From NCBI RefSeq assembly GCF_001577305.1, contig NZ_CP014518.1:558001-622000 (forward strand): a DNA stretch of 64,000 nucleotides. The letters run 5' to 3'. Within the stretch, counting starts at the first letter, position 1. Every line of letters begins with the position of its first letter. Position numbers and translations under genes: made by a program. This DNA comes from Sinomonas atrocyanea (GTDB lineage: Bacteria > Actinomycetota > Actinomycetes > Actinomycetales > Micrococcaceae). The notes beneath the pieces were generated by a model. That model was not told the origin of the DNA, searched no databases, and saw only the letters and a program-made list of their open reading frames with translations. Below, one piece after another: positions 10,378-18,338 of the stretch.

Positions 10378-10644
10378 CTAGCCCGGGAAGGGCGCGGCCG
10401 GGATGTCCGGCCTGCCGTCATGGTCCTGGTCGCCGTAGGCCCGCATCGCGATGCGCTCGGCGAGCTCCTCGTTCATCTCGTAGGGCGGCACCTGGCGGAA
10501 CGCGTGGACCTCGCGCCTGGGGCGGCGCTTCGCGGCCGCACTCTGGGGGACGGCGTTCTCGGTGACCGTGCTCTCGACGGCTGCGCCCTCCGCGCTGGCC
10601 GTCGGTTCCTGCGCAGCAGGTCCGTGCTTCTTGAAAAGGCCCAT
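10378..10644 (-). CDS. Small hydrophilic hypothetical protein
   Basis: An 88-residue protein beginning MGLFKKHG, with a low-complexity Ala/Glu-rich middle and a more conserved-looking C-terminal part (EVHAFRQVPPYEMNEELAERIAMRAYGDQDHDG). I do not recognise it. The ATG follows GGGGAGGAC, and codon use matches the region, so it is probably real. Its TAG stop is the mirror image of the ramB stop: before the IS arrived both genes ended in the same GCTAGC hexamer. Confidence 0.65.
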   Translation of the reverse strand: MGLFKKHGPAAQEPTASAEGAAVESTVTENAVPQSAAAKRRPRREVHAFRQVPPYEMNEELAERIAMRAYGDQDHDGRPDIPAAPFPG

Positions 10645-10756
10645 GATGTCCTCCCCGGCGACGGTGGTTGTGGATCAACTCGCTCCTTCACGATACGCCC
10701 AAAGCTTGGGGAACCCAGGGAGCCGCCTGCGCATTCAGCGGTCTGGCGGCGGCCGT

Positions 10757-11959
10757 TCAGAAGCCGCCGACGCCGTTGGGCGTCCCGAGGCCGGTGGGGC
10801 CGTCCCAGCCCGTTCCCGCAGTGCACCACTGGGACGGCGAACACGCGCCGTTCGACCCCGTCGTCACGTCGAAGAGGCTTGAGGTGTTGGAGTACGGGAT
10901 CCAGTTGGCGGGCGTGGAGGGAGAGCCGGTGTTGCCGCTGAGCGCGAAGACGGAGGCGATGATCGGCGAGGCCTCGCTCGTGCCGCCCAGCTGACTCCAC
11001 GTCGACTTGGCAGCCGAGGTCGGGTAGTAGACGGCGAGGCCGCCATTGGTCGGATCAGACACGGCAGAGACGTCGTTCATGGCGCGCCCCGCGCAGCCGG
11101 TGTTGACGGCAGACGCCGGCGGCAGGGCCGCGTTGAGGCTCGAGCAGCCGGAACCCGTGCCCTTCCAGGCCGTCTCGCTCCAGCCCCTGGGGTTGGCGGC
11201 CTGCACGAGCGAGGTCCCGCCGACCCCGACGACGTAGCTCGAGGACGCCGGGTAGTAGGCGCCGTTGTAGCCCCAGTCGCCGGCGCTCGCCGTGACGGCA
11301 AGGCCGGGATGGCTGTAGTACTTCCCGTAGGTCGAGTCGGGCGCGTCGTAGAACGCGTAGGAATTGGAGATGGCAACGACTCCGGGCATCTGCGCAGCGG
11401 TCTGGACGGCGGTGCCGAGGGCGGTGAGGCTCTGTGCGCTGGCCTGGAACACCGCGATCCTGCAGTCCGGGCAGGCCGCGGAGACAGCGTCCACGTCGAG
11501 GGCCTGCTCCTGCGCCCACCCGAGGTCGAAGCGGGGCAGCTTTGTCCCGCCGGATTGGTTCCGGATCGTCAGGCAGCCGTTCGCCGTCGAGCATTCGGGG
11601 AGCCCGAACTGCTTCCGGTACACCGCGAGGTCCCGCTCCAGGTTCGGATAGCCGTACGCGTCCACAATGGCCACGGTCCGGCCGCCGCTCGCGGTGCCGT
11701 CGAGGCCGTAGGCGTCCTTCAGCTGTGAGGGGACCAACGCCGTTGACGGCGGCCCGGAGGCACTCGTGATGGGCGTCCCGGTCCGGTCCAGCGCCTGGCG
11801 GGCCGTGCAGGCAGCCTCGTAGGATCCGTTCCGGGGGGCCGGACAGACTGGGCGCGAATGGTCCGGCGCAGGAGGCGCCCCGGGTGCGCCCCAGGCCGGT
11901 GACGCGGCCGCGCCGGCGATGAGCAGGCCTGTGAGCAGCGACGCGACGATCTTCCTCAT
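10757..11959 (-). CDS. Secreted S53 (sedolisin/kumamolisin-type) serine peptidase
   Basis: A 400-residue exported protein with a Sec signal peptide (residues 1-24, cleavage near AWG-AP). The S53 catalytic set is visible: Glu151 and Asp155 in WAQEQALDVDAV, Asp228 in SAGDWG (oxyanion), and Ser328 in GGTSEASP. The C terminus has the calcium-site pattern DVTTGSNG...GWDGPTGLGTPNG. Most sedolisins carry a propeptide domain of about 180 residues; here only about 70 residues separate the signal from the catalytic core, so activation may differ. Several Cys suggest disulfides. It is 88 bp downstream of the TAXI gene on the same strand, and an own promoter is possible. Confidence 0.88.
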   Translation of the reverse strand: MRKIVASLLTGLLIAGAAASPAWGAPGAPPAPDHSRPVCPAPRNGSYEAACTARQALDRTGTPITSASGPPSTALVPSQLKDAYGLDGTASGGRTVAIVDAYGYPNLERDLAVYRKQFGLPECSTANGCLTIRNQSGGTKLPRFDLGWAQEQALDVDAVSAACPDCRIAVFQASAQSLTALGTAVQTAAQMPGVVAISNSYAFYDAPDSTYGKYYSHPGLAVTASAGDWGYNGAYYPASSSYVVGVGGTSLVQAANPRGWSETAWKGTGSGCSSLNAALPPASAVNTGCAGRAMNDVSAVSDPTNGGLAVYYPTSAAKSTWSQLGGTSEASPIIASVFALSGNTGSPSTPANWIPYSNTSSLFDVTTGSNGACSPSQWCTAGTGWDGPTGLGTPNGVGGF

Positions 11960-12047
11960 GGGGGGACCCCTTCCAGGCGACGAGACGGGTCTATCAGACG
12001 CCCAGAAGGGGGCGCTAGGGTCCGCGGCCGCAATTCCCCTGCGCGCC

Positions 12048-13019
12048 TCAGCCGTGGAAGGCCCGGTAGGCGTCCTCGGCTCCCGGGTGCAGGGGCACCC
12101 CCGCGGTGCTGATGAGGGTCTCGGGGCTCAGGTACTGGACTCCGCGGCTCGCCGCCGGGACGAGCTCGCCCGAGTGCTCGAGCAGGAGGTCGACCGCGGA
12201 GCGGGCGACGTCCGCGGCGAGGTCCTCGCGGCACAGGAGCAGGTTCGCGACCCCCACGGTCCAGGTGGCCGGCACCCCCGCGTAGCTGTCCTCCCGGATG
12301 AGCACCCGGTCGTAGAACGCCCCGAACCCGGACCGCAGCGCCGGGATGAGCGCGGACAGGTCGAGCAGCCGCAGCCTCGTGCCCGCGGCGAAGGCCGTGA
12401 TGGCCGCGGTGGGCACGCCGCCGGACCAGAAGAGCGCCTCGACCGTCCCAGCGTGCAGCGCAGCGAGGCCCTGGTTGAGCCCGAGCTGGATGGTGGAGGG
12501 CGCGGCCGCCAGACGTGCGGCCTCGAGCAGCCTGCGGGCTGTGAGCGACGTGCCGGAGCGGGGATCGCCCACCGCCACGGTCCGGCCTGCCAGGTCCGCC
12601 GGGCCCACGATGCCGCTGTCCGCGCGCACCAGGCAGTGGAGGTAGTTCTCGTACACCTTGCCGAGTGCGAGCATCCGCTGGGTGCGGAGGCGGTCGGCCG
12701 CGGCGTCCGAGAGGGCGATCGCGAGCGTCGCCTCGCCGCTGGCCAGGCGGTCCATGTTGTCGAGGCTGCCGCCGGTCTCGAGGGCCGAGGCCGAGCGGGC
12801 CACGCCGTGACGCTGGAGCGAGGCAGCCAGGAGGGTCGCGAACTCCAGATAGAAGCCGCCCGATTCCCCGCCGGCCACCGTCATGGAGTCGGCCGCCGGG
12901 CCCGGCGCGCACGCGGCTGCGCTGGGGAGCACGAGCCCTGTGAGCCCGGCGGCCATGGCCGCCCGCAGGACAGTGCGCCGGGTCGGGGACGGGTACGCGG
13001 GGGAGCGGCGCTCAGCCAT
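12048..13019 (-). CDS. TAXI-family solute-binding protein (orphan TRAP-type receptor)
   Basis: A 323-residue protein of the TAXI group of TRAP-transporter binding proteins. An N-terminal twin-arginine motif (TRRTVLRAAMAAG) is followed by a hydrophobic stretch ending LPSAAAC, which could be a lipobox. Then come GGESGGFYLEFATLLAASLQ and the TAXI-typical FWSGGVPTAAI. No TRAP membrane subunit (DctQM) is nearby. Its ATG overlaps the end of the kinase gene by 8 bases, so translation is coupled to the sensor kinase. That suggests it presents a ligand to the kinase rather than to a transporter. Confidence 0.88.
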   Translation of the reverse strand: MAERRSPAYPSPTRRTVLRAAMAAGLTGLVLPSAAACAPGPAADSMTVAGGESGGFYLEFATLLAASLQRHGVARSASALETGGSLDNMDRLASGEATLAIALSDAAADRLRTQRMLALGKVYENYLHCLVRADSGIVGPADLAGRTVAVGDPRSGTSLTARRLLEAARLAAAPSTIQLGLNQGLAALHAGTVEALFWSGGVPTAAITAFAAGTRLRLLDLSALIPALRSGFGAFYDRVLIREDSYAGVPATWTVGVANLLLCREDLAADVARSAVDLLLEHSGELVPAASRGVQYLSPETLISTAGVPLHPGAEDAYRAFHG

Positions 13020-14514
13020 GGCCGCCCACCCCGTCGCTGGAGCCCGCGGCGCCGCCGGTGCCGTCCGCGCCGCCGGGCGGGAGGCCGGCGTCGTGCGCGG
13101 CGGCCGCCACCGCGGGGAACTCCACCCGGGCCACGAGGCCCCGCGGAGTCCCCGGGCCGAGCACCAGCCGGCCGCGGTTGGCCTCGGCCAGCTGCTCGAC
13201 GATCGCGAGGCCCAGCCCGGTGCCGCGGGAGCCGCTGTGCTCGGGCGAGCGCCAGAAGCGGGTCGTCGACGCGGCGCGCTCCTCGGCGGTGAGGCCGGGG
13301 CCGTCATCGGTGACCTCCATCGTCACCACGCCGTCCCGCAGGGCTGCGCCGACGGTGATCGTGGAGCCGGGGGCGCCCGCGTACTTGACCGCGTTCTCGA
13401 GGAGTTCGCCGACGATGTCGGCGAGGTCGGACCGGTTGCAGGCGATCCTCAGGGGCTCCGCCGGCGGCCCGGCGAGCTCGAGGCGGGCACCGCTGCGGTG
13501 GGCCGCGGGGGCGGCGCGCTCCACGGCGTCCTGCAGCACCGTCCAGGGGTCCAGGACTTCGGCCCGCTCGCCTGGCGGTGTTCCAGGGCCGCCCGCGACC
13601 GCGCCCTCGCGGACCCGGTGCTCCGCGCTGGCCAGCCGCAGCATGCCGTCCAGGACGTCCTCGACGTGCTCGAGCTCCCGCGTCACCCCGGCCGCGGCCT
13701 CGCGCTGGGCCGGGGTGTCCAGTTCGAGGGCCAGGAGGTCCGTCCTCAGCCGCAGCGCCCCGATGGGGTTGCGGAGCTGGTGGGAGGCATCGGCGATGAG
13801 CTGGCGCTGCGCCTGCATGGAGGCGCCCACGTGCTCGGCCATGGCCGAGAATGCCCGGCTCAGGCGCTGCAGCTCCGGCGGCCCCTCCTCGCGCAGACGC
13901 GTGGCCCGCTCGGACTCCTCGAAGGCGATCACCGCAGCGGTGAGCCGGTGGACCGGGCGCAGGACCCAGCCCGTGAGCCGCTCGGCGCCCGCGATCAGCA
14001 GCGCCCACACGGCGACCGACCCCAGCACGACGAGGAGCCAGCGCTCCCGCAGCTTCTGCTCGGCGGCGGTCAGGTCCACGTCGAGCACGGCCTCGCCGAG
14101 CACCTGGCTCGCGGTGCCGTAGGAGCGGGCGATCACCTCGGACCGGGGGCCGAAGGGCTGGACAGGCTGGAGCGTGGTGTCGCTGAGGTTCAGCTGCGCC
14201 CGGGCGGCCGCGTCCCGCACATCGGCGCGGTCCAGGCTGAGGCCGCCCGAGCTCAGCGTGGCCTGCGGGGTACGCACCACGATCCCCTCGCCATACAGCG
14301 CCGAGTAGCGGTCCATCTCGCGCTGGAGCTGGGCAGTGTCCCCGCTGGAGGTGGCGTCGTCGGCTACCTGCGCGAAGCGGTTGAGCGCGGCGACCCGATT
14401 GATCTGGAGCTCCTGGGTGAGCTCGCGGCCCACCGAGGCGAGGATCGAGGCGGAGACCGCCACGACGATGAGCACCGAGAACAGGCTCAGGATGCCCAGG
14501 ACCCGCAGCCTCAC
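13012..14514 (-). CDS. Sensor histidine kinase, TctE-like
   Basis: A 500-residue membrane kinase: transmembrane helix 1 at residues 5-28, an extracellular sensor region 29-158, helix 2 at 159-177, HAMP to about 231, an H-box with His245 (ADASHQLRNPIGAL) and a HATPase domain with ELLENAVKYA, DDGPGL and GTGLGLAIV. The layout matches the TctE/QseC class that often controls tricarboxylate or dicarboxylate uptake. The GTG start overlaps the stop of the response regulator (GTGA) and its own stop overlaps the TAXI start, so all three genes form one coupled operon. Pro/Gly-rich residues fill the C-terminal tail. Confidence 0.92.
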   Translation of the reverse strand: MRLRVLGILSLFSVLIVVAVSASILASVGRELTQELQINRVAALNRFAQVADDATSSGDTAQLQREMDRYSALYGEGIVVRTPQATLSSGGLSLDRADVRDAAARAQLNLSDTTLQPVQPFGPRSEVIARSYGTASQVLGEAVLDVDLTAAEQKLRERWLLVVLGSVAVWALLIAGAERLTGWVLRPVHRLTAAVIAFEESERATRLREEGPPELQRLSRAFSAMAEHVGASMQAQRQLIADASHQLRNPIGALRLRTDLLALELDTPAQREAAAGVTRELEHVEDVLDGMLRLASAEHRVREGAVAGGPGTPPGERAEVLDPWTVLQDAVERAAPAAHRSGARLELAGPPAEPLRIACNRSDLADIVGELLENAVKYAGAPGSTITVGAALRDGVVTMEVTDDGPGLTAEERAASTTRFWRSPEHSGSRGTGLGLAIVEQLAEANRGRLVLGPGTPRGLVARVEFPAVAAAAHDAGLPPGGADGTGGAAGSSDGVGGHG

Positions 14515-15215
14515 CGGCGGCCGCCGGCCCTGGCGCGGCCCGCGTCGCCGCCCGCCGGGTCCTCCACCCGGTACCCGACGCCGCGGACGTTGATGATGAA
14601 GCCGGGAAGCATGAGCTTGGACCTCAGCCCCGTGAGGTGCACGTCCAGCGAGCGGGAGGAGGTGACGAACGCGTCCCCCCAGAGGGCGTCGAGGATCTGC
14701 TCCCGCGTGACGACCGAGCCCGCATGCCGGGCCAGGAGCGCGAGCAGTTCGTATTCGGTGGCCGTCAGGTTCAGGGCACGGGAGCCGACCGCGGCGACCC
14801 GCCGGTCGAGGTCGATGCGCAGCTCGCCGAGGTCGATCCGGTGCGGTCCGGCGTCCCCTGCCCGCGCCGCGCGCCGGGCCACCGCCTCGATGCGGGCGAG
14901 GAGTTCGACCAGCTTGACCGGCTTGACCAGGTAGTCGTCCGCCCCGGAACGGAGCCCGAGGACCACGCTGCGCTCGTCGTCCCGGGCGGTGAGGATCAGC
15001 AGGGGCACGTCCGTGACCTGGCGCAGCTTGCGCAGCACGTCGAGGCCGTCCATGTCGGGCAGGCCGAGGTCCAGCAGGATCGCATCGTGCTCCCGGTGCA
15101 CGAGGAGCGCGTCCTCGCCGCGGCCGACCCGGGCGGCGTCGTGGCCCGCCGAGCGGACGGAGGCCAGCAGCGCGGAGGCCATCGCGTCGTCGTCCTCGAC
15201 GATGAGCACTCGCAT
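14511..15215 (-). CDS. OmpR/TctD-family response regulator
   Basis: A 234-residue regulator with a receiver domain (acidic pocket EDDD at residues 7-10, phospho-acceptor Asp49 in LLDLGLPDMDG, Lys in DYLVKPVK) and a C-terminal winged helix (TATEYELLALLARHAGSVVTREQIL, VDVHLTGLRSKL-like, NVRGVGYRV). It is the first gene of the regulator-kinase-TAXI operon and is divergent from the MHS-type permease at 15333, its most likely target. The last residues (GRARAGGRR) run into the kinase start. Confidence 0.93.
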   Translation of the reverse strand: MRVLIVEDDDAMASALLASVRSAGHDAARVGRGEDALLVHREHDAILLDLGLPDMDGLDVLRKLRQVTDVPLLILTARDDERSVVLGLRSGADDYLVKPVKLVELLARIEAVARRAARAGDAGPHRIDLGELRIDLDRRVAAVGSRALNLTATEYELLALLARHAGSVVTREQILDALWGDAFVTSSRSLDVHLTGLRSKLMLPGFIINVRGVGYRVEDPAGGDAGRARAGGRR

Positions 15216-15300
15216 CGGGTCCCTCCACTGTCCGCCCCCGAGACTACCCGCTCGGACGAAGACTTAAGGAAGTGTTAGGAATGGGCGTCCCAGCTTGGGC

Positions 15301-15316
15301 TGTGAACGCGGTCACG
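15301..15316. promoter_or_regulatory. CRP/GlxR-like palindrome upstream of the MHS permease
   Basis: TGTGA-ACGCGG-TCACG matches the CRP-family consensus TGTGA-N6-TCACA at 9 of 10 positions. It ends 16 bp before the permease ATG, which has no ribosome site, so the transcript may be leaderless and the site may overlap the promoter. Confidence 0.6.
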
Positions 15317-15332
15317 CCTAGCGTCCTAGTCC

Positions 15333-16802
15333 ATGAGCATTGCACACCAGGGGTCTGCGGGCAGCGCTGCCCGGACCCGGCGAGCCATCGCCAACACCCT
15401 GAAGGGGTCAGCAGGAAACCTCATCGAGTGGTACGACCTCTACGTCTACGCGGCGTTCTCGGCGTACTTCGCGACCTACTTCTTCAACAGCAAGGACCCG
15501 GCCCAGGCGCAGATCGACGCCTACCTGACCTTCGCCCTGACGTTCCTCATGCGCCCGGTGGGCTCGTGGTTCTTCGGCCGCTACGCCGACAGGAACGGCC
15601 GCCGCGCGGCGCTCACGCTGAGCGTGTCCCTCATGGGCGTCGGCTCGCTGCTCGTCGCGGTGCTGCCGGGCCTCGCCCAGATCGGCGTGTGGTCCACGGT
15701 CCTCATGTACCTCTCCCGCCTGCTCCAGGGCTTCTCCGTGGGCGGCGAGTACGGCACGGCCGCCACATACATGTCCGAGGTGGCCACGTCCAAGCGCCGC
15801 GGCTTCTTCTCCAGCTTCCAGTACGTGACCCTCGTGGGCGGCCAGGTGCTGGCCCTGCTCACCCTCGTGGTGCTCCAGTCCACGCTCGGCGAGGCGGACC
15901 TCAAGGCCTGGGGCTGGCGCGTGCCGTTCGCGATCGGCGCGGTCGCGGCCCTGATCGTCCTGTGGCTGCGCCGCACCATGGACGAGACGATCTCCAAGGA
16001 GCAGGTCGCCGCGGCCAAGGGCTCCGCCTCGGCGGCAGCCGCGCGCGGTGAGGGCGGCGAGTTCGAGGCCGTCGAGCCCGGAACCCTCAAGCTGCTCTTC
16101 ACGAAGCACTGGAAGCCGTTCGTCGTGGTCGTATTCCTCACCATGGGCGGCACGTGCGCGTTCTACCTGTACACCACGTACATCCTCAGCTTCATGAACA
16201 ACGTCTCGCACATCCCCAAGACGCAGACCTCGGTCATCAACTTCTGGGCCCTGTTCGTGTACATGATCCTGCACCCGCTCTTCGGCCTGCTCTCGGACAG
16301 GATCGGCCGCAAGCTCCAGCTGATCGTCTTCGGCGTCCTCGGCGCGATCTTCACCTGGCCGATCATGTCCACGCTCGCCGGCGTCAAGGACCCGGTCATC
16401 GCGTTCTGGCTCATGCTCGCCGGGCTCCTGATCGTCATCAACTACACCTCGATCAGCGCGATCGTGAAGGCCGAGCTGTTCCCCGCCTCGGTGCGCGCCC
16501 TCGGCGTCGGCCTGGGCTACGCGGTCGCGAACTCGCTCTTCGGCGGGACCGTGCCGTTCATCGGCGAGTGGCTCTCGAGCGCCGGGCACAAGGAATGGCT
16601 GTTCACCTACGTGACGATCACGATCGTGATCTCCCTCGTGGTCTACATCTTCTTCCTGCCCTCGAAGCAGAAGGAGACGCACCTGGACCGCGACCTCACC
16701 CCCGTGGACCCCGTGGACGCGGGCGTGGGCAGCGCGCCGGCGGCGGCGTCCGCCTCGGCCTCCGCGGACGACGCCGGGCACTCGCCCTCGCGGCTCGGCT
16801 AG
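15333..16802 (+). CDS. MHS-family MFS permease, KgtP-like (2-oxoglutarate/dicarboxylate-proton symporter)
   Basis: A 489-residue, 12-helix MFS permease of the metabolite:H+ symporter group. KgtP-like features are NTLKGSAGNLIEWYDLYVYAA before and in helix 1, FLMRPVGSWFFGRYADRNGRR in loop 2-3, and LLQGFSVGGEYGTAATYMSE in helices 4-5. The probable substrates are 2-oxoglutarate or related dicarboxylates, inferred from family. It is divergent from the TctDE-like operon with a TAXI receptor, which fits substrate-induced control. A CRP/GlxR-like site lies directly upstream and a strong terminator (16821-16860) directly downstream, so it is monocistronic. No Shine-Dalgarno sequence is visible. Confidence 0.9.
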   Translation: MSIAHQGSAGSAARTRRAIANTLKGSAGNLIEWYDLYVYAAFSAYFATYFFNSKDPAQAQIDAYLTFALTFLMRPVGSWFFGRYADRNGRRAALTLSVSLMGVGSLLVAVLPGLAQIGVWSTVLMYLSRLLQGFSVGGEYGTAATYMSEVATSKRRGFFSSFQYVTLVGGQVLALLTLVVLQSTLGEADLKAWGWRVPFAIGAVAALIVLWLRRTMDETISKEQVAAAKGSASAAAARGEGGEFEAVEPGTLKLLFTKHWKPFVVVVFLTMGGTCAFYLYTTYILSFMNNVSHIPKTQTSVINFWALFVYMILHPLFGLLSDRIGRKLQLIVFGVLGAIFTWPIMSTLAGVKDPVIAFWLMLAGLLIVINYTSISAIVKAELFPASVRALGVGLGYAVANSLFGGTVPFIGEWLSSAGHKEWLFTYVTITIVISLVVYIFFLPSKQKETHLDRDLTPVDPVDAGVGSAPAAASASASADDAGHSPSRLG

Positions 16803-16820
16803 CCTCCGCCACCCCCATCT

Positions 16821-16860
16821 GTCCTGTGCCTGCGGCCGCTGGGGGCCGCAGGCACAGGAC
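16821..16860 (+). terminator. Rho-independent terminator
   Basis: A perfect 17-bp stem (GTCCTGTGCCTGCGGCC / GGCCGCAGGCACAGGAC) with a 6-base loop is followed by TTTCCTCT. It ends the permease transcript. Confidence 0.85.
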
Positions 16861-16936
16861 TTTCCTCTCCCCGGGCCGATCCGGAGGCTGAGATGGAAGG
16901 GGCCCCGGCGCCGCCGCCGTGATACGAACAGAAGTG

Positions 16937-18172
16937 ATGAGCCCTCACTCCCAGCCGCCCGCGGAATCCTCCCCCCACCAGACCGGCCGTCCCAGGGTCG
17001 CCGCCGCGTGGCTCCTGCTCGTCTCGATCGGCCTCATCGCGCTCACCATGCGCGGCCCGTTCGTCGCGGTCGCCCCGGTGGCCCGGGCCCTCGAGGGGGA
17101 CCTCGGGCTCTCCGCGGGGGAGCTCGGCCTGCTCACCGGTATCCCGGTGCTGTGCTTCGCCCTCGCCTCGCCGCTCGCGTCCCTGTGCGCGCGGCGGTTC
17201 GGGGCCGAGATGGCCGTCACGCTGACCCTCCTCGGCGTGCTGGCCGGCGTCCTGGTCCGCTCCCTCGACGGGACGGCCGTGGTGATGCTGGGCACCGTGG
17301 TGCTGGGCGTGGCGATCACGGTGGGGAACATCGCCGTCCCGCTCATCATCCGCCGGGACTTCACCCAGGCCCGCCAGGGGATGGCGCTGGGGGTCTACAC
17401 CGCGGCGCTCAACGTCGGCTCCTTCGTGACGTCCGTGGCCACCGCGCCGCTTGCCGCGGCGACCGGGTGGCGTACGGCGCTCGCCGCGAGCGCCCTCTTC
17501 GCGCTCGTCGCGATCGCGTTCTGGGTTGCCGCCGTGGGCCTGCGCCGGGCCATGCGGCCCGAGGAGGCTGTCGCCGCGCCCACGGACCACGCCGCGCCCC
17601 GCGGACGCCGCACGGGCGCCGTCACCGTGGCGCTCGCGTTCGGCTTCGGCGGCCAGGCCTTCTCCTACTACGGGGTCACCGCCTGGCTGCCGAGCCTGCT
17701 CAGCGACGAGGTGGGGCTGAGCGCAGCGGGCGCCGGCGCCGGGGCCTCGCTGTTCCAGATCATGGCCATCCTCGGTGCCCTCGGCACCCCCCTGCTGGCC
17801 CGGTACGCCGGCTCACGCGCCGCCGTGGGCGCCCTCGGCGTCCTCTGGCTCACGGTCCCGATCGGGCTGCTGCTCGCGCCCGGCCTGTGGGCGCTGTGGA
17901 GCTCGCTGGGAGGCGCAGCGCAGGGCGGGGGCATCACGTTCATCTTCACGGCAATCCTCACGGTGGCCCGCGATCAGGCCGCAGCCGGGCGGATGTCCGC
18001 GATCGTGCAGGGCACGGGGTACGGCGTCGCGGCCATCGCCCCGACCCTGCTCGGCGGCATCCACACGGCCGCGGGGTCCTGGACGCCCCCGCTGGTGCTC
18101 GTCCTCGTCGCGGTGGTCGCGTTCTTCGCCGGCACCGGCGCGGCCGTGGTCCTCGCCGCCCGCCGCCACTGA
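16937..18172 (+). CDS. MFS transporter, CynX/NimT-type
   Basis: A 411-residue, 12-helix permease. The first helix reads LLLVSIGLIALTMRGPFVAVAPV, where the RGPF..V motif is typical of the CynX/NimT (cyanate/2-nitroimidazole) group. The first half ends in an Arg-rich central loop (PRGRRTG) and the second half begins VALAFGFGGQAFSYYGVTAWLPSLL. The substrate is unknown. ATG 16937 has a weak AGAAG site; GTG 16934 and GTG 16919 are in frame. It stands alone between the terminator at 16821 and the hairpin region at 18258. Confidence 0.85.
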   Translation: MSPHSQPPAESSPHQTGRPRVAAAWLLLVSIGLIALTMRGPFVAVAPVARALEGDLGLSAGELGLLTGIPVLCFALASPLASLCARRFGAEMAVTLTLLGVLAGVLVRSLDGTAVVMLGTVVLGVAITVGNIAVPLIIRRDFTQARQGMALGVYTAALNVGSFVTSVATAPLAAATGWRTALAASALFALVAIAFWVAAVGLRRAMRPEEAVAAPTDHAAPRGRRTGAVTVALAFGFGGQAFSYYGVTAWLPSLLSDEVGLSAAGAGAGASLFQIMAILGALGTPLLARYAGSRAAVGALGVLWLTVPIGLLLAPGLWALWSSLGGAAQGGGITFIFTAILTVARDQAAAGRMSAIVQGTGYGVAAIAPTLLGGIHTAAGSWTPPLVLVLVAVVAFFAGTGAAVVLAARRH

Positions 18173-18257
18173 TCTGCCCCGGCGCTGAGGCGGGCGGACC
18201 ACAAGGCGGGCGGACGACGTCGGGCGGCCACCCGGCGTCGTCCGCCCCAGCCATCTG

Positions 18258-18330
18258 AAGGTCACCTCCTGAAGGTCACGTCCTGCGGGTTGACCCTCAG
18301 GAGGTGACTTTCAGGAGGTGACCTCCAGAA
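18258..18330. terminator. Long imperfect hairpin built of GGTCAC repeats
   Basis: Two left-hand units (GGTCACCTCCTG and GGTCACGTCCTG) pair with two right-hand units (CAGGAGGTGAC twice) to give a stem of about 26 bp (arms 18260-18285 and 18298-18323) around a 12-base loop. A fifth unit follows. It lies between the convergent MFS gene and tgt, where a bidirectional terminator is expected, but the repeated unit is shared with the array at 47513. Confidence 0.6.
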
Positions 18331-18338
18331 GGTGACTC

